A stretch of 64,000 bases of DNA from Streptomyces sp. TRM70350 (GTDB lineage Bacteria; Actinomycetota; Actinomycetes; Streptomycetales; Streptomycetaceae), in contig NZ_JAHUXH010000028.1 of assembly GCF_019219825.1 (NCBI RefSeq), positions 35,292-99,291 of the forward strand, given 5' to 3'. The stretch's first letter is position 1. Each line of letters opens with the position of its first letter. The position numbers and the translations under genes were made by a program. This document shows, piece by piece, positions 32,435-41,371 of this stretch. The notes beneath the pieces are model-generated. The model had not been told where the DNA came from and did not search any database. It saw only the letters and a program-made list of their open reading frames with translations.

Positions 32435-32462
32435 GGGAGAGGCCCGGCGTCGGGCCTCTCCC
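32435..32462 (-). terminator. Perfect hairpin terminator after hsp20
   Basis: A 12-bp stem, GGGAGAGGCCCG with CGGGCCTCTCCC, has a 4-base GCGT loop and lies 10 bases past the hsp20 stop. Confidence 0.83.
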
Positions 32463-32472
32463 TCCACAGCGG

Positions 32473-32889
32473 TCAGCCGGTGATCTCCTTCTGCTCGCCG
32501 CGAGCGATCTCGATCTTGCGGGCCTGGGCCTTCTCGACCGTCGGGACCTTCACGGTGAGCACACCGGCGTCGTAGCCCGCCTCGATCCTGTCGGTGTCCA
32601 GCGTCTCGCCGAGGAACAGCTGGCGGCTGAAGACGCCGCTGGGCCGCTCGGCGACCACCATCTCGACATCCTTCGGGGCGGGGCGTTCGGCCTTCACCGT
32701 CAGCACGTTCTGCTCGACGTTCAATTCGATGCTGTCGGGGTCGATGCCCGGCAGGTCGAAGTGGATCCAGAACGCGCCCTCGTTCTCGTAGGCGTCCATC
32801 GGCATCGCGGCAGGCCGGGCCATCGTGCCGAACACCTGCTGGGTGAGCCGGTCCAGTTCACGGAAGGGGTCGGTACGCATCAGCACCAT
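32473..32889 (-). CDS. Small heat shock protein, Hsp20/alpha-crystallin family (Hsp18-like)
   Basis: The 138-residue sequence MVLMRTDPFRELDRLTQQVFG resembles Streptomyces Hsp18. The alpha-crystallin domain spans about residues 35-130, with FDLPGIDPDSIELNVEQNVLTVKAERP and the conserved GVLTVKVP near the C-terminus. It holds unfolding proteins in the cytoplasm under heat stress. The ATG has a GAGAGGAG site. It lies in a block with J-domain, MerR and Asp23 genes, consistent with a stress island. No CIRCE or HAIR element is seen upstream. Confidence 0.93.
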   Translation of the reverse strand: MVLMRTDPFRELDRLTQQVFGTMARPAAMPMDAYENEGAFWIHFDLPGIDPDSIELNVEQNVLTVKAERPAPKDVEMVVAERPSGVFSRQLFLGETLDTDRIEAGYDAGVLTVKVPTVEKAQARKIEIARGEQKEITG

Positions 32890-32937
32890 GGTCACTCTCC
32901 TCTCCGGCACCGTCTGTCGCACTGCACCTTCACACTT

Positions 32938-32967
32938 CATATACCCCCAAATAGGGCATATAGCCAA
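32938..32967 (-). promoter_or_regulatory. Candidate hsp20 promoter
   Basis: On the - strand TTGGCT (32962-32967) and TATATG (32938-32943) are 18 bases apart, about 50 bases before the hsp20 start. The segment is AT-rich compared with everything around it. Two ATATA stretches flank a CCCCCAAATAGGG core that could be a repressor site. Confidence 0.45.
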
Positions 32968-33104
32968 GCATGGGCCGAGATTCTCTCCAAGCCCGCTGAG
33001 AGGTTCCGGGACCCGCCCGCGCAGCTCGTTCGACCGGCGAGACTCCGGGCAGACGTAGGGAGACGCAGGCCGCCCTGGCGACAGCGAGAGGTGAGGAGGA
33101 CGCC

Positions 33105-33470
33105 ATGGGGCAAGTCAGCGAGAGGATGCGGCCGGAGCGGCGGGTCGGTATCCGGACGTACGGGGAGGTCGACTCGGCGCTGAGTGGTCTGGCGGCGCGG
33201 CCTGGGGGCAGTCCGCAGTTCTCCGCGGGGGAGGCGGTGGCCCTGCAGTGGGCTCTGGGGCGCACCGCCCGCTCGCCGGTCACCGGCGTGGGCGCCCGCG
33301 ATGTGCCGGACCTGCAGTTGCTGACGGCCGAGGTCGACGCCACCGTCGTACGACTGGAGGACCCCACCGCTCCGGCGGGCAACCGCGACTACTTCCGGGG
33401 TGTGTACGGCGCTCTGGCCTGGATCTGTGGGCTGCGAGGCCGGTTCGTCCGAGAACGACCGACTGCCTGA
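33105..33470 (+). CDS. Conserved hypothetical protein
   Basis: This 121-residue protein has a strong GAGGTGAGGAGG ribosome site before ATG 33105. Mid-sequence it has FSAGEAVALQWALGRTARSPVTG and then DYFRGVYGALAWICGLRGRF; it is mostly helical by composition. It has no signal peptide or known catalytic motif. It lies between hsp20 and the convergent Asp23 gene. Function unknown; codon use is normal for the region, supporting a real gene. Confidence 0.7.
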   Translation: MGQVSERMRPERRVGIRTYGEVDSALSGLAARPGGSPQFSAGEAVALQWALGRTARSPVTGVGARDVPDLQLLTAEVDATVVRLEDPTAPAGNRDYFRGVYGALAWICGLRGRFVRERPTA

Positions 33471-33491
33471 CCGCGTGCGGACGCCCGGCGA

Positions 33492-33971
33492 CTACCGCAC
33501 GCGTCCCTCCGACGCCTCCTCCCCCTCCTCCTCTTCGTCGGGGAGGTGGACGTCGTCGACCGCGATGTTGACCTCGACGACCTCCAGTCCGGTCATCCGC
33601 TCGACCGCCGAGATGACGTTCTCGCGTACGTCGGCGGCGAGGTCCGGGATGGCCACCCCGTACTCGACGACGACATTGAGATCGACGGCGCTCTGCCGCT
33701 CGCCGACCTCGACCTTGACGCCGCTGGTGACGCTGGCCCGCCGGCCGGGAACCCTTTCGCGCACCGCGCCCATGGTGCGGGCGAGGCCACCACCCAGGGC
33801 GTGGATGCCCGGCACCTCGCGCGCGGCCATCCCGGCGATCTTCGCCACGACGTCGTCCGCGATGGTGGTCCTGCCGCGGCTTCCGGGCGCGCCCTTGTCT
33901 CCGCCCTTGTCTCCGCCCTTGTTCCCGCCTTGTTCGGTGGTGCGTGCCGCCGCACCGGTCGTCTCCGTCAT
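33492..33971 (-). CDS. Asp23/Gls24-family envelope stress protein
   Basis: This 159-residue protein has a Gly/Lys/Asp-rich N-terminal tail (GGNKGGDKGGDKGAPG). The Asp23 domain then shows TTIADDVVAKIAGMAAREVPGIHALG and VDLNVVVEYGVAIPDLAADVRENVISAVERMTGLEVVEVNIAVDDVHLP. Asp23 proteins are small cytoplasmic proteins linked to alkaline and cell-envelope stress, often anchored by membrane partners. The ATG at 33971 follows GGAGGAGG by 10 bases; an upstream TTG is possible. It ends in an acidic tail. Confidence 0.9.
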   Translation of the reverse strand: MTETTGAAARTTEQGGNKGGDKGGDKGAPGSRGRTTIADDVVAKIAGMAAREVPGIHALGGGLARTMGAVRERVPGRRASVTSGVKVEVGERQSAVDLNVVVEYGVAIPDLAADVRENVISAVERMTGLEVVEVNIAVDDVHLPDEEEEGEEASEGRVR

Positions 33972-34117
33972 GTCCAACCCGCCTCCTCCGGGCGCGCAGG
34001 GACCCCGCGTGCAGGAGTGCCGCCGCGACGCTCATGTCTCTCCTCCAGCCTGCCTCGCCCCTACCGTGCCCGCCACCGCGGCCGGGCCCGATGTCCGGGT
34101 GGTCATGGGCGTTCGGG

Positions 34118-34288
34118 TCACAGCGACAGCACGAGGCAGTCCCGCCAGGGCGGCCCCGCGTCGGCCGTGGTGAACGCCGCCGACAGGGCGTCGTTGAACG
34201 GCTTCACCGGCAGCACGTCGGCGATGACGTTCCGCGGAGCCGGGCAGCGAGACGCCGTGCAGTACCGCAGGGCCGAGGCCGTCACCAC
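34118..34288 (-). pseudogene. Possible coding remnant downstream of the DoxX gene
   Basis: After the DoxX stop the same frame stays open to a TGA at 34118, encoding about 70 residues that include SALRYCTASRCPAPRNVIAD and PWRDCLVLSL. Third positions are nearly all G or C, which is the coding signature here. The only start candidates are GTG codons from 34288 with no ribosome site. It may be the C-terminal remnant of a gene, or a short protein of 56 residues. No family recognised. Confidence 0.35.
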
Positions 34289-34324
34289 CGCCGCTTCCTG
34301 CGACTTGTCCGCCGGACAGACCCC

Positions 34325-34873
34325 CTAGTCCTCGAACAGCGCCTCCTGCCCACCCGTCTCCGCCTCCTGCCGCACCCGCTTGTTCCGCGTCCCGACGACC
34401 ACCGCCGTACCGGCCGCCACGACGCCGAGCGCCGTCGGGACCATCCAGCCGCGGTCCAGGACGTGGCCGAGGGCGTGGTCGAGGGAGAGGCGGCCCGGGC
34501 CCGCGATGGCGATACCGGTCGCGGCGAGGCCGAGGGTGGCGGCGTACTCGTAGCCGCCCTCCTGGTTGAAGAAGCCGTTCGGGGCGTGCACCGCGGCCGC
34601 GCCCGCCATCCCGCCGGCCGCCGCCGCACCCGCCGCCGGGGTGGCAAGCCCCAGCGCCAGCAGGATCCCGCCGCCCCACTCCGCCAGCCCCGACGCCGTG
34701 GCGCTCAGCTTGCCCGGCCGGTACCCGACGGACTCCATGAACTGCCCGGTCCCCTCGATCCCGGCCCCGCCGAACCACCCGAACAGCTTCTGCGCGCCGT
34801 GCGCGGCGAGCACCCCGCCGGTGCCCAGCCGGAGCAGCAGCAGACCCAGATCATGTCGGTCGTAGCACGTCAC
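34325..34873 (-). CDS. DoxX-family membrane protein
   Basis: The 182-residue integral membrane protein begins near LGLLLLRLGTGGVLAAHGAQKLFGWFGG, a DoxX signature, with four hydrophobic helices (about residues 12-30, 60-80, 85-100 and 120-145) and a cytoplasmic charged tail (RNKRVRQEAETGGQEALFED). GTG at 34873 is chosen because GGGAGA precedes it by 5 bases and family members start at this point. DoxX proteins are linked to redox stress and thiosulfate or quinone chemistry, but the reaction is unclear. Confidence 0.87.
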   Translation of the reverse strand: MTCYDRHDLGLLLLRLGTGGVLAAHGAQKLFGWFGGAGIEGTGQFMESVGYRPGKLSATASGLAEWGGGILLALGLATPAAGAAAAGGMAGAAAVHAPNGFFNQEGGYEYAATLGLAATGIAIAGPGRLSLDHALGHVLDRGWMVPTALGVVAAGTAVVVGTRNKRVRQEAETGGQEALFED

Positions 34874-34990
34874 GATGTCTCCCGGTGCAGAAGTGGACTC
34901 GACTTCACCGTCGCAGTCCGCCACCCACCCGGCCCTCCCGGGCAGCCGTTCGGGTGGCGGAGTGCCGGGCGCGATGTGAGGGTGACTGGC

Positions 34991-35317
34991 ATGACGATTC
35001 AGACGGCCAAGCTGAGTGACCCGGCGGTCCGCGCCTTCGTCACCGCTGTCAACTCCCACGACCGGGAGGGCTTCATGACCCTCCTCGCACCCGGCGCGAC
35101 CATGGCCGACGACGGTACCGACCGTGACCTCGCGGACTGGGTCGACCGGGAGATCTTCTCCTCCAACGGCCACATGGAGGTCGACAACGAGTCCAACGGC
35201 GGCCGCTCCCTCATCGCCCGCTACCGCAACGACACTTGGGGCGAGATGCGCACACGGTGGACCTTCGCCGTCGACGACGAGGGCAGGATCACGCGGTTCG
35301 AGACCGGGCAGCCGTGA
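34991..35317 (+). CDS. NTF2-like/SnoaL-like small protein
   Basis: The 108-residue sequence runs MTIQTAKLSDPAVRAFVTAVNSHD then FMTLLAPGATMADDGTDRDLADWVDREIF and ends with WTFAVDDEGRITRFETGQP. This helix-strand pattern is the nuclear transport factor 2 fold of SnoaL-like proteins. Members are enzymes or ligand binders of varied function; no specific role can be assigned. It is followed after 52 bases by the aldo/keto reductase, possibly as one transcript. Confidence 0.82.
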   Translation: MTIQTAKLSDPAVRAFVTAVNSHDREGFMTLLAPGATMADDGTDRDLADWVDREIFSSNGHMEVDNESNGGRSLIARYRNDTWGEMRTRWTFAVDDEGRITRFETGQP

Positions 35318-35369
35318 TCCGCGGACCGGCCTTGCCCTGAAGTGCGCTCCAACTCATAGCCTCCCGGGC

Positions 35370-36356
35370 ATGGAGACCACCAGAACACTCGGGCGCAGCG
35401 GCATCGAGATCAGTGCCCTCGGCTTCGGCTGCTGGGCCATCGGCGGTGAGTGGAGCGACGCCGACGGGCAGCCGCTGGGCTGGGGCACGGTCGACGACGA
35501 GGAGTCCGTACGGGCGGTCCGGCGCGCCCTGGACCTCGGCGTCACCTTCTTCGACACCGCCGACACCTACGGCGCGGGCCACAGCGAACGCGTCCTCGGC
35601 CGTGCCCTCGGCAAGCGCCGCGCCGATGTCGTCGTCGCCACCAAGTGGGGCAACGTCTTCGACGAGGACACCCGCACCCTCACCGGCGCGGACGACTCCC
35701 CGGCGTACGCCCGCCGCGCGCTGACCGCCTCCCTGCGCCGCCTCGACACCGACCACGTCGACCTCTACCAGCTGCACCTGTCCGACGCCGACCCGGACCG
35801 GGCGGCCGAACTCCGCGAGATGTGCGAGGAGTTCGTGCGGGAGGGGCTGATCCGGGCGTACGCCTGGAGCACCGACGACCCCGCACGCGCCGCCGTCTTC
35901 GCCGAAGGCGCGCACTGTGCCGCCGTACAGCACCGCCTCAACGTCCTGCAGGACGCGCCCGAGATGCTCGCGCTCTGTGCTGAGTCGGGGCTCGCCAGTA
36001 TCAACCGCAGTCCGCTGGCGATGGGGCTGCTGACCGGGAAGCGGGCCGCCGGGCAGCCCCTCGACGCGGGCGACATCCGCAGCACGCCGCCCGCCTGGCT
36101 GCCGGGATTCGTCCCGGGCACGGGCGCCGACCGGGAGTGGACACGGCGGGTCGACGCGCTGCGGGACGTCCTGACCAGCGGCGGCCGTACGCTCGCGCAG
36201 GGCGCCCTTGCCTGGATCTGGGCGCGCAGCCCGTACACGGTCCCGATCCCCGGCTTCCGTACGGTCGCCCAGGCGGAGGAGAACGCGGGCGCGCTCGCCA
36301 AGGGGCCGCTCAGCGAAGGGCAGTTGGCCGAGGTCGACGGCATCCTGGGGCGGTGA
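35370..36356 (+). CDS. Aldo/keto reductase
   Basis: The 328-residue NADPH-dependent TIM-barrel oxidoreductase has the family start LGRSGIEISALGFGCWAIGG. The catalytic Asp and Tyr are in FFDTADTYGAGHSERVLGRAL and the Lys in VVVATKWG. The second half carries HVDLYQLHLSD, which replaces the usual H-x-P/N. The C-terminus has IPGFRTVAQAEENAGAL, typical of NADPH binding. It reduces aldehydes or ketones in the cytoplasm; the substrate is unknown. Confidence 0.92.
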   Translation: METTRTLGRSGIEISALGFGCWAIGGEWSDADGQPLGWGTVDDEESVRAVRRALDLGVTFFDTADTYGAGHSERVLGRALGKRRADVVVATKWGNVFDEDTRTLTGADDSPAYARRALTASLRRLDTDHVDLYQLHLSDADPDRAAELREMCEEFVREGLIRAYAWSTDDPARAAVFAEGAHCAAVQHRLNVLQDAPEMLALCAESGLASINRSPLAMGLLTGKRAAGQPLDAGDIRSTPPAWLPGFVPGTGADREWTRRVDALRDVLTSGGRTLAQGALAWIWARSPYTVPIPGFRTVAQAEENAGALAKGPLSEGQLAEVDGILGR

Positions 36357-36389
36357 GCGGCGGCCCGCGGGGGCACCCCCGGTGACCGT

Positions 36390-37154
36390 TCAGCCGCGCC
36401 CGACGTACGGCATCGTCGTCGCCAGCACCGTCGCGAACTGCACGTTCGCCTCCAGCGGCAGCTCCGCCATGTGCCGTACCGTGCGCGCCACGTCGGCGAC
36501 GTCCATCACCGGCTCCGGCGCCACCTCGCCGTTCGCCTGCAACACACCGGCCTGCATCGCCTTCGTCATGTCGGTCGCCGCGTTGCCGATGTCGATCTGC
36601 CCGACCGCGATCCGGTACGGCCGCCCGTCCAGCGACAGCGACTTGGTCAGGCCGGTCAGCGCGTGCTTGGTGGCGGTGTAGGCGACGGAGTGCGGGCGGG
36701 GCGCGTGCGCCGAGATCGAACCGTTGTTGATGATCCGGCCGCCCTGCGGGTCCTGCTCCTTCATCTGCCGGTACGCCGCCCGCGCGCACAGGAACGCCCC
36801 GTTGAGGTTGGTGTCCACCACGTGCCGCCAGGCGTCGTACGCCAGTTCCTCGACCGGCACCCCGCCCGGCCCGAACGTTCCCGCGTTGTTGAACAGCAGG
36901 TCCACCCGCCCGAACCGCTCGACGGCCGCCGCGAACAGCGCGTTCACGTCCTGCTCCCGTGACACGTCCGTGCGTACGGCGAGCGAGGCGGCCTCGGGCA
37001 CCAGGGCCGCCGTCTCCTCCAGCGGCTCCACCCGGCGGCCCGCCAGCGCGACCGACCAGCCCGCGCGCAGCAGTTCCACGGCGACCGCGCGGCCGATGCC
37101 GGAGCCCGCGCCGGTCACCACGGCGGTCCTCGTGTCCGTTTGCCTGTCGTTCAT
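36390..37154 (-). CDS. Short-chain dehydrogenase/reductase
   Basis: The 254-residue classical SDR has the cofactor motif VVTGAGSGIGRA, NNAG near residue 90, a Ser in NNGSISAHAP and YTATKHAL with Tyr and Lys. The Arg after the first strand (AGRR) suggests NADP use. Substrate unknown. It converges with the aldo/keto reductase gene and diverges from the PhoD gene. Confidence 0.92.
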   Translation of the reverse strand: MNDRQTDTRTAVVTGAGSGIGRAVAVELLRAGWSVALAGRRVEPLEETAALVPEAASLAVRTDVSREQDVNALFAAAVERFGRVDLLFNNAGTFGPGGVPVEELAYDAWRHVVDTNLNGAFLCARAAYRQMKEQDPQGGRIINNGSISAHAPRPHSVAYTATKHALTGLTKSLSLDGRPYRIAVGQIDIGNAATDMTKAMQAGVLQANGEVAPEPVMDVADVARTVRHMAELPLEANVQFATVLATTMPYVGRG

Positions 37155-37287
37155 GGGGCCGCAGCGTACGGGAGGCCCGCCTTCCGGAACTCATCCGTCC
37201 GCCATCCGGGTGTTGTGTACGCGCCAAACGGGTGTCGTCCCCGGCCACTCCAATGCCTCGTGCATCCATCAGTCAGCGGAGGACCGG

Positions 37288-38949
37288 ATGACACTCGCAG
37301 CACACCACCGGCCCCAGCACGCCCCCGAACTGCGCGCCGCCGCCCGCCACTCCCCCAGAGGGGGGACCCCCGGCCGCCGCCGCTTCCTCACCGCCACCGG
37401 CGCCGCCGCGGCCCTCGCCTTCGCGGTCAACCTGCCCACCGCGGGCGTCGCCGGCGCCGCCGAACTCGACGCCGCGCGGATCACCGACGACCCCTTCACC
37501 CTCGGCGTCGCCTCCGGCGACCCGCAGCCCACCTCGGTCCTGCTGTGGACCCGCCTCGCTCCCGCCCCGTACCAGCCGGACAGCGGCCTGCCCGCCGAGC
37601 GCGTCACCGTGCACTGGGAGCTGGCCCGCGACGAGAACTTCCGCCGCCCCGTCAGGCGCGGCACCACCACCGCGCACCCCGAGTTCCACCACACCGTGCA
37701 CGTCGAGGTGGGCCACCTGGAGCCCGGCCGCGTCCACTACTACCGCTTCCGCGCCGGCCGCTGGGTCAGCCCGGCCGGCCGCACCCGCACCGCGCCCGCC
37801 CCCTTCCACCGGGTCTCCGGGCTCACCCTGGCCGCCGTCTCCTGCCAGGCGTACCGCGACGGCTACTTCACGGCGTACGGCCATCTCGCCCAGGACGACG
37901 TCGACGTGGTCTTCCACCTCGGGGACTACCTGTACGAGTACGCCGTCAACTCGGTCGGCGGCCACCGCAAGTACACCGACCGGACCCTGCCCGCCCTCTT
38001 CAACCGCGAGACCGTGACGCTGGAGGACTACCGGCTGCGGTACGCCCTCTACAAGTCCGACCCCGACCTGCGCGCCGCGCACGCCGCGCACCCCTTCGTC
38101 GTCACCTGGGACGACCACGAGACAGAGAACAACTACGCGGACGACATCCCCGAGAACTCCGTCCCGCCGGAGGAGTTCCTGCTGCGCCGCGCCTCCGCCT
38201 ACCGCGCCTGCTGGGAGAACCAGCCGCTGCGCCGCCCGCAGCTGCCCAAGGGCCCGGACATGCAGCTCTACCGGCGGCTGCACTGGGGCCGACTCGCCCA
38301 GTTCGACGTGCTCGACACCCGGCAGTACCGCTCCAACCAGGCCTACGGCGACGGCGCCGACGTGCCCGGCCCCGAGGTCGACGACCCGGCGCGCACCATG
38401 ACCGGCGAGACGCAGGAGCGGTGGCTGCTCGACGGCTGGCGGCGGTCCACGGCGCTGTGGAACGTCGTACCGCAGCAGGTCGTCTTCTCGCAGCGCGAGT
38501 TCGACCTGACCGAGCCGTCGCGGGTGTCGATGGACGCCTGGGACGGCTACCGGCCCTCGCGCCGCCGGGTGCTGGACGGCGCGAAGGCGGCCGGTGTCGA
38601 GAACCTGATGGTGCTCACCGGTGACGTGCACGTCGGCTACGCCTTCGACATCAAGGACGACTTCGACGACCCGGCGTCGCGAACGCTGGGCACCGAGATC
38701 GTCGCCACGTCGATCGCCAGCGGCCGCGACGGATCGGACAAACCCGCCAACTGGGACACGTACCTGACCGCCAACCCGCACATGAAGTTCTACAACGGGC
38801 GGCGCGGCTATGTGACGGTGGCGCTGGGCCGGGAGCAGGCCCGGGCCGACTTCCGGACGGTGCCGTACGTGACCACGCCCGGGGCGCCGGTCACGACGGC
38901 CGCGTCCTTCGTGACTCAGGTGGGGGAGCAGGGGCTCAGGCAGGTGTGA
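37288..38949 (+). CDS. Alkaline phosphatase D (PhoD) family, Tat-exported
   Basis: This 553-residue secreted metallophosphoesterase has a Tat signal, GRRRFLTATGAAAALAFAVNL (twin Arg at about residues 30-32), followed by an Ala-rich cleavage region. The N-terminal PhoD domain has FTLGVASGDPQPTSVLLWTRL; the catalytic domain has AVSCQAYRDGYFTAYGHLA, VFHLGDYLYEY, TWDDHETENNYADD and VLTGDVHVGYAFD as metal ligands (Fe and Ca in the family). It releases phosphate from phosphodiesters and monoesters outside the cell. No PHO box was recognised upstream. Its 3' end overlaps the convergent oxidoreductase gene by 14 bases. Confidence 0.94.
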   Translation: MTLAAHHRPQHAPELRAAARHSPRGGTPGRRRFLTATGAAAALAFAVNLPTAGVAGAAELDAARITDDPFTLGVASGDPQPTSVLLWTRLAPAPYQPDSGLPAERVTVHWELARDENFRRPVRRGTTTAHPEFHHTVHVEVGHLEPGRVHYYRFRAGRWVSPAGRTRTAPAPFHRVSGLTLAAVSCQAYRDGYFTAYGHLAQDDVDVVFHLGDYLYEYAVNSVGGHRKYTDRTLPALFNRETVTLEDYRLRYALYKSDPDLRAAHAAHPFVVTWDDHETENNYADDIPENSVPPEEFLLRRASAYRACWENQPLRRPQLPKGPDMQLYRRLHWGRLAQFDVLDTRQYRSNQAYGDGADVPGPEVDDPARTMTGETQERWLLDGWRRSTALWNVVPQQVVFSQREFDLTEPSRVSMDAWDGYRPSRRRVLDGAKAAGVENLMVLTGDVHVGYAFDIKDDFDDPASRTLGTEIVATSIASGRDGSDKPANWDTYLTANPHMKFYNGRRGYVTVALGREQARADFRTVPYVTTPGAPVTTAASFVTQVGEQGLRQV

Positions 38950-39973
38950 GTTCCGCCGTGGGGTCCGCCTCGGGGGCCTCGCCCGGGTAGCGGACGCCGA
39001 TGCGGTCCCGGATCGCGTCGAGCGTCCGCATCACGGCGAGGGTGCCGTCGAGCGGGACCAGCGGGGACTCGGTCTCGCCGGCGCGCAGCGCCCGCATCAC
39101 CTCACGGGCCTCGTGCTTGAGGCTGTTGTGCGCGGCGCCCGCGGCCGGGTCGTGGACGAACTCCTCGGGCTCGCGGCCGTCGCGGTGCAGGACGAAACGG
39201 TCGGGGTGGAAGAAGCCGGACGGGATGTCGATCCGGCCGTGGCTGCCGGTGACGGAGGCCGCCACGGGCGTACCGCCCACGATGGAACAGTGCACCGAGG
39301 CGAGGGCGCCGCTCTCCCAGGAGAGCAGCGCTCCCGTCTGGAGATCGACGCCCTCGTCGGAGAGCACCGCTCTCGCCACGATGTCCGACGGCTCCCCGAG
39401 CAGCAGGTGCGCGAACGACACCGGATACACACCGAGGTCCAGCAGCGCGCCCCCGCCCTGCTGCGGATCCCGCAGCCGATGCGAAGGCGGGAAGGGCCCG
39501 GACAGCCCGAAGTCCGCCTGCACACTGCGCACCGCACCGACCGCACCGTCGTCCACCAGCGCCTTCAGCCGCCGCATCAGCGGACTGCAGTACATCCACA
39601 TCGCCTCCATCAGGAAGCGCCCCCGCTCGCGCGCCAGCGCGACCAGCTCCTCGGCCTCGCGCACGTTCAGCGTGAACGGCTTCTCCAGCAGCACGTTCCG
39701 CCCCGCCGCCAGACACAGACCGGCGGCCGCCCGGTGCGCCGAGTGCGGAGTGGCGACGTACACCACATCCACGTCCTCGTCGTGCGCCAGCGCGCCCCAG
39801 TCGCCGTACGCCCGGGGAACCCCGAACCTCTCCGCGAACGCCTTCGCCGAGTCCGAGGACCGCGAGGCCACCGCCACCACCTCGGCGTCCGGCAGATCGA
39901 CCAGATCCGCCGTGAACGCCGCCGCGATCCCGCCCGTCGCCAGGATCCCCCACCGCACGCTGTCCGCGCCCAT
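38936..39973 (-). CDS. Gfo/Idh/MocA-family oxidoreductase
   Basis: The 345-residue NAD(P)-dependent enzyme has VRWGILATGGIAAAFTADL as Rossmann motif, VYVATPHSAH, and NVLLEKPFTLN with the conserved Lys. The C-terminal domain has GGGALLDLGVYPVSFAHLLLG. It is close to trans-1,2-dihydrobenzene-1,2-diol dehydrogenase or D-xylose dehydrogenase-like proteins; the substrate is probably a sugar or polyol. ATG 39973 is preferred because the conserved N-terminus begins there, although the ribosome site is weak. Confidence 0.9.
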   Translation of the reverse strand: MGADSVRWGILATGGIAAAFTADLVDLPDAEVVAVASRSSDSAKAFAERFGVPRAYGDWGALAHDEDVDVVYVATPHSAHRAAAGLCLAAGRNVLLEKPFTLNVREAEELVALARERGRFLMEAMWMYCSPLMRRLKALVDDGAVGAVRSVQADFGLSGPFPPSHRLRDPQQGGGALLDLGVYPVSFAHLLLGEPSDIVARAVLSDEGVDLQTGALLSWESGALASVHCSIVGGTPVAASVTGSHGRIDIPSGFFHPDRFVLHRDGREPEEFVHDPAAGAAHNSLKHEAREVMRALRAGETESPLVPLDGTLAVMRTLDAIRDRIGVRYPGEAPEADPTAELTPA

Positions 39974-40084
39974 GCCCGCCCCGCCCTCGTCGTCGTTCGA
40001 TCTCGTGCGTTCTCGTTCGATGTCATCAGCACCGTGTTCGAACTGAGAGCATAGGGACCGGACTGCTCGGAGAGGGAGGGGCAC

Positions 40085-41371
40085 ATGCCCGAAGGGGCAC
40101 CGATACCGGACCTGTCACAGGCGGCCGCGGCGGACACGCGGCCGCACGTTCGTGCGCAGCGCCGCACCGGCCTGCTCGTCACGCTCGTCCTCGGCGGACT
40201 GACCGCGACGCCGCCGCTGGCCATGGACATGTACCTTCCGGCGCTGCCGGAGGTCACCCGGTCGCTGCAGGCGCCCGCCGCGACCGTGCAGCTCACGCTC
40301 ACCGCCTGCCTGGCCGGGATGGCCCTGGGCCAGCTGGTGGTCGGCCCGATGAGCGACCGCTGGGGCCGCCGCCGCCCGCTGCTCGCCGGACTCGCCGTCT
40401 ACATCGTCGCCACCGTGCTGTGCGCCCTGGCGCCCACCGTCGAGACGCTGGTCGCCTTCCGGCTGGCGCAGGGGCTCGCGGGCGCGGCCGGGATCGTGAT
40501 CGCCCGGGCGGTCGTCCGCGACCTGTACGACGGCATGGCGATGGCCCGCTTCTTCTCCACCCTGATGCTGATCTCCGGCGTCGCGCCGATCGTGGCGCCG
40601 CTGATCGGCGGGCAGATCCTGCGCGTGACGGACTGGCGGGGCGTGTTCGTCGTGCTCACCGTGCTCGGGGTGCTGCTGGCGGGGGTCGTGTGGTTCCGCC
40701 TCCCCGAGACCCTCCCCGTGCAGGAGCGGCACAGCGGCGGCGTCGGCGAGGCGCTGAGCTCGATGCGCCGCCTGCTCGCCGACCTGCCCTTCACCGGCTA
40801 CATGCTCGCCGGTGGCTTCGCCTTCGCGGCGCTGTTCGCGTACATCTCGGCGTCGCCGTTCGTCGTCCAGGAGATCTACGGCGCCTCCCCGCAGACGTTC
40901 AGCCTGCTGTTCGGCCTGAACTCGATCGGCCTCGTCGTCGCCGGGCAGATCAACGGCAAGGTGCTGGTCGGACGGGTCCGCCTGGACCGGGTGCTGGCCG
41001 TCGGCCTGGGCATCGTCGTGCTGGCCGCGACCGCGCTGCTGCTGATGTCGCTCGGGGTGTTCGGCGAGGTCGGGCTCACGCCCATGGCCGCGGCGCTGTT
41101 CGTGCTGATGACCGCGATGGGCATCACCCTGCCCAACACCCAGGCGCTGGCCCTGATGCGGGTGCGGCACGCGGCCGGGTCCGCGTCCGCCCTGCTCGGT
41201 ACGTCGTCCTTCCTCATCGGCGCGATCGCCTCGCCGCTCGTCGGGATCGCCGGTGAGCACACCGCCGTCCCGATGGCCGTCGTCCAACTGGCCGCCGGGC
41301 TGGTGGCGGTCGCCTGCTTCGTGGGAATGTGCCGTCCCTGGAACGGCCGTGCGGAGGGAGCGGAGAGCTGA
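40085..41371 (+). CDS. Bcr/CflA-family drug:H+ antiporter (major facilitator)
   Basis: This 428-residue protein has 12 predicted membrane helices. It shows ATPPLAMDMYLPALP, the Bcr/CflA helix-1 signature with the acidic residue, and GPMSDRWGRRRPLL, the MFS loop 2-3 motif. It would export drugs or metabolites such as chloramphenicol, bicyclomycin or dipeptides with proton uptake. The downstream serine hydrolase start overlaps its stop, suggesting one transcript. Divergent from the Gfo/Idh gene over 111 bases. Confidence 0.93.
   Translation: MPEGAPIPDLSQAAAADTRPHVRAQRRTGLLVTLVLGGLTATPPLAMDMYLPALPEVTRSLQAPAATVQLTLTACLAGMALGQLVVGPMSDRWGRRRPLLAGLAVYIVATVLCALAPTVETLVAFRLAQGLAGAAGIVIARAVVRDLYDGMAMARFFSTLMLISGVAPIVAPLIGGQILRVTDWRGVFVVLTVLGVLLAGVVWFRLPETLPVQERHSGGVGEALSSMRRLLADLPFTGYMLAGGFAFAALFAYISASPFVVQEIYGASPQTFSLLFGLNSIGLVVAGQINGKVLVGRVRLDRVLAVGLGIVVLAATALLLMSLGVFGEVGLTPMAAALFVLMTAMGITLPNTQALALMRVRHAAGSASALLGTSSFLIGAIASPLVGIAGEHTAVPMAVVQLAAGLVAVACFVGMCRPWNGRAEGAES

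Noticed and set aside
37273..38781. 502-codon - strand frame opposite PhoD
   Set aside because: Gly/Val-rich shadow translation without motifs; PhoD on the + strand has a Tat signal and metal-binding motifs.
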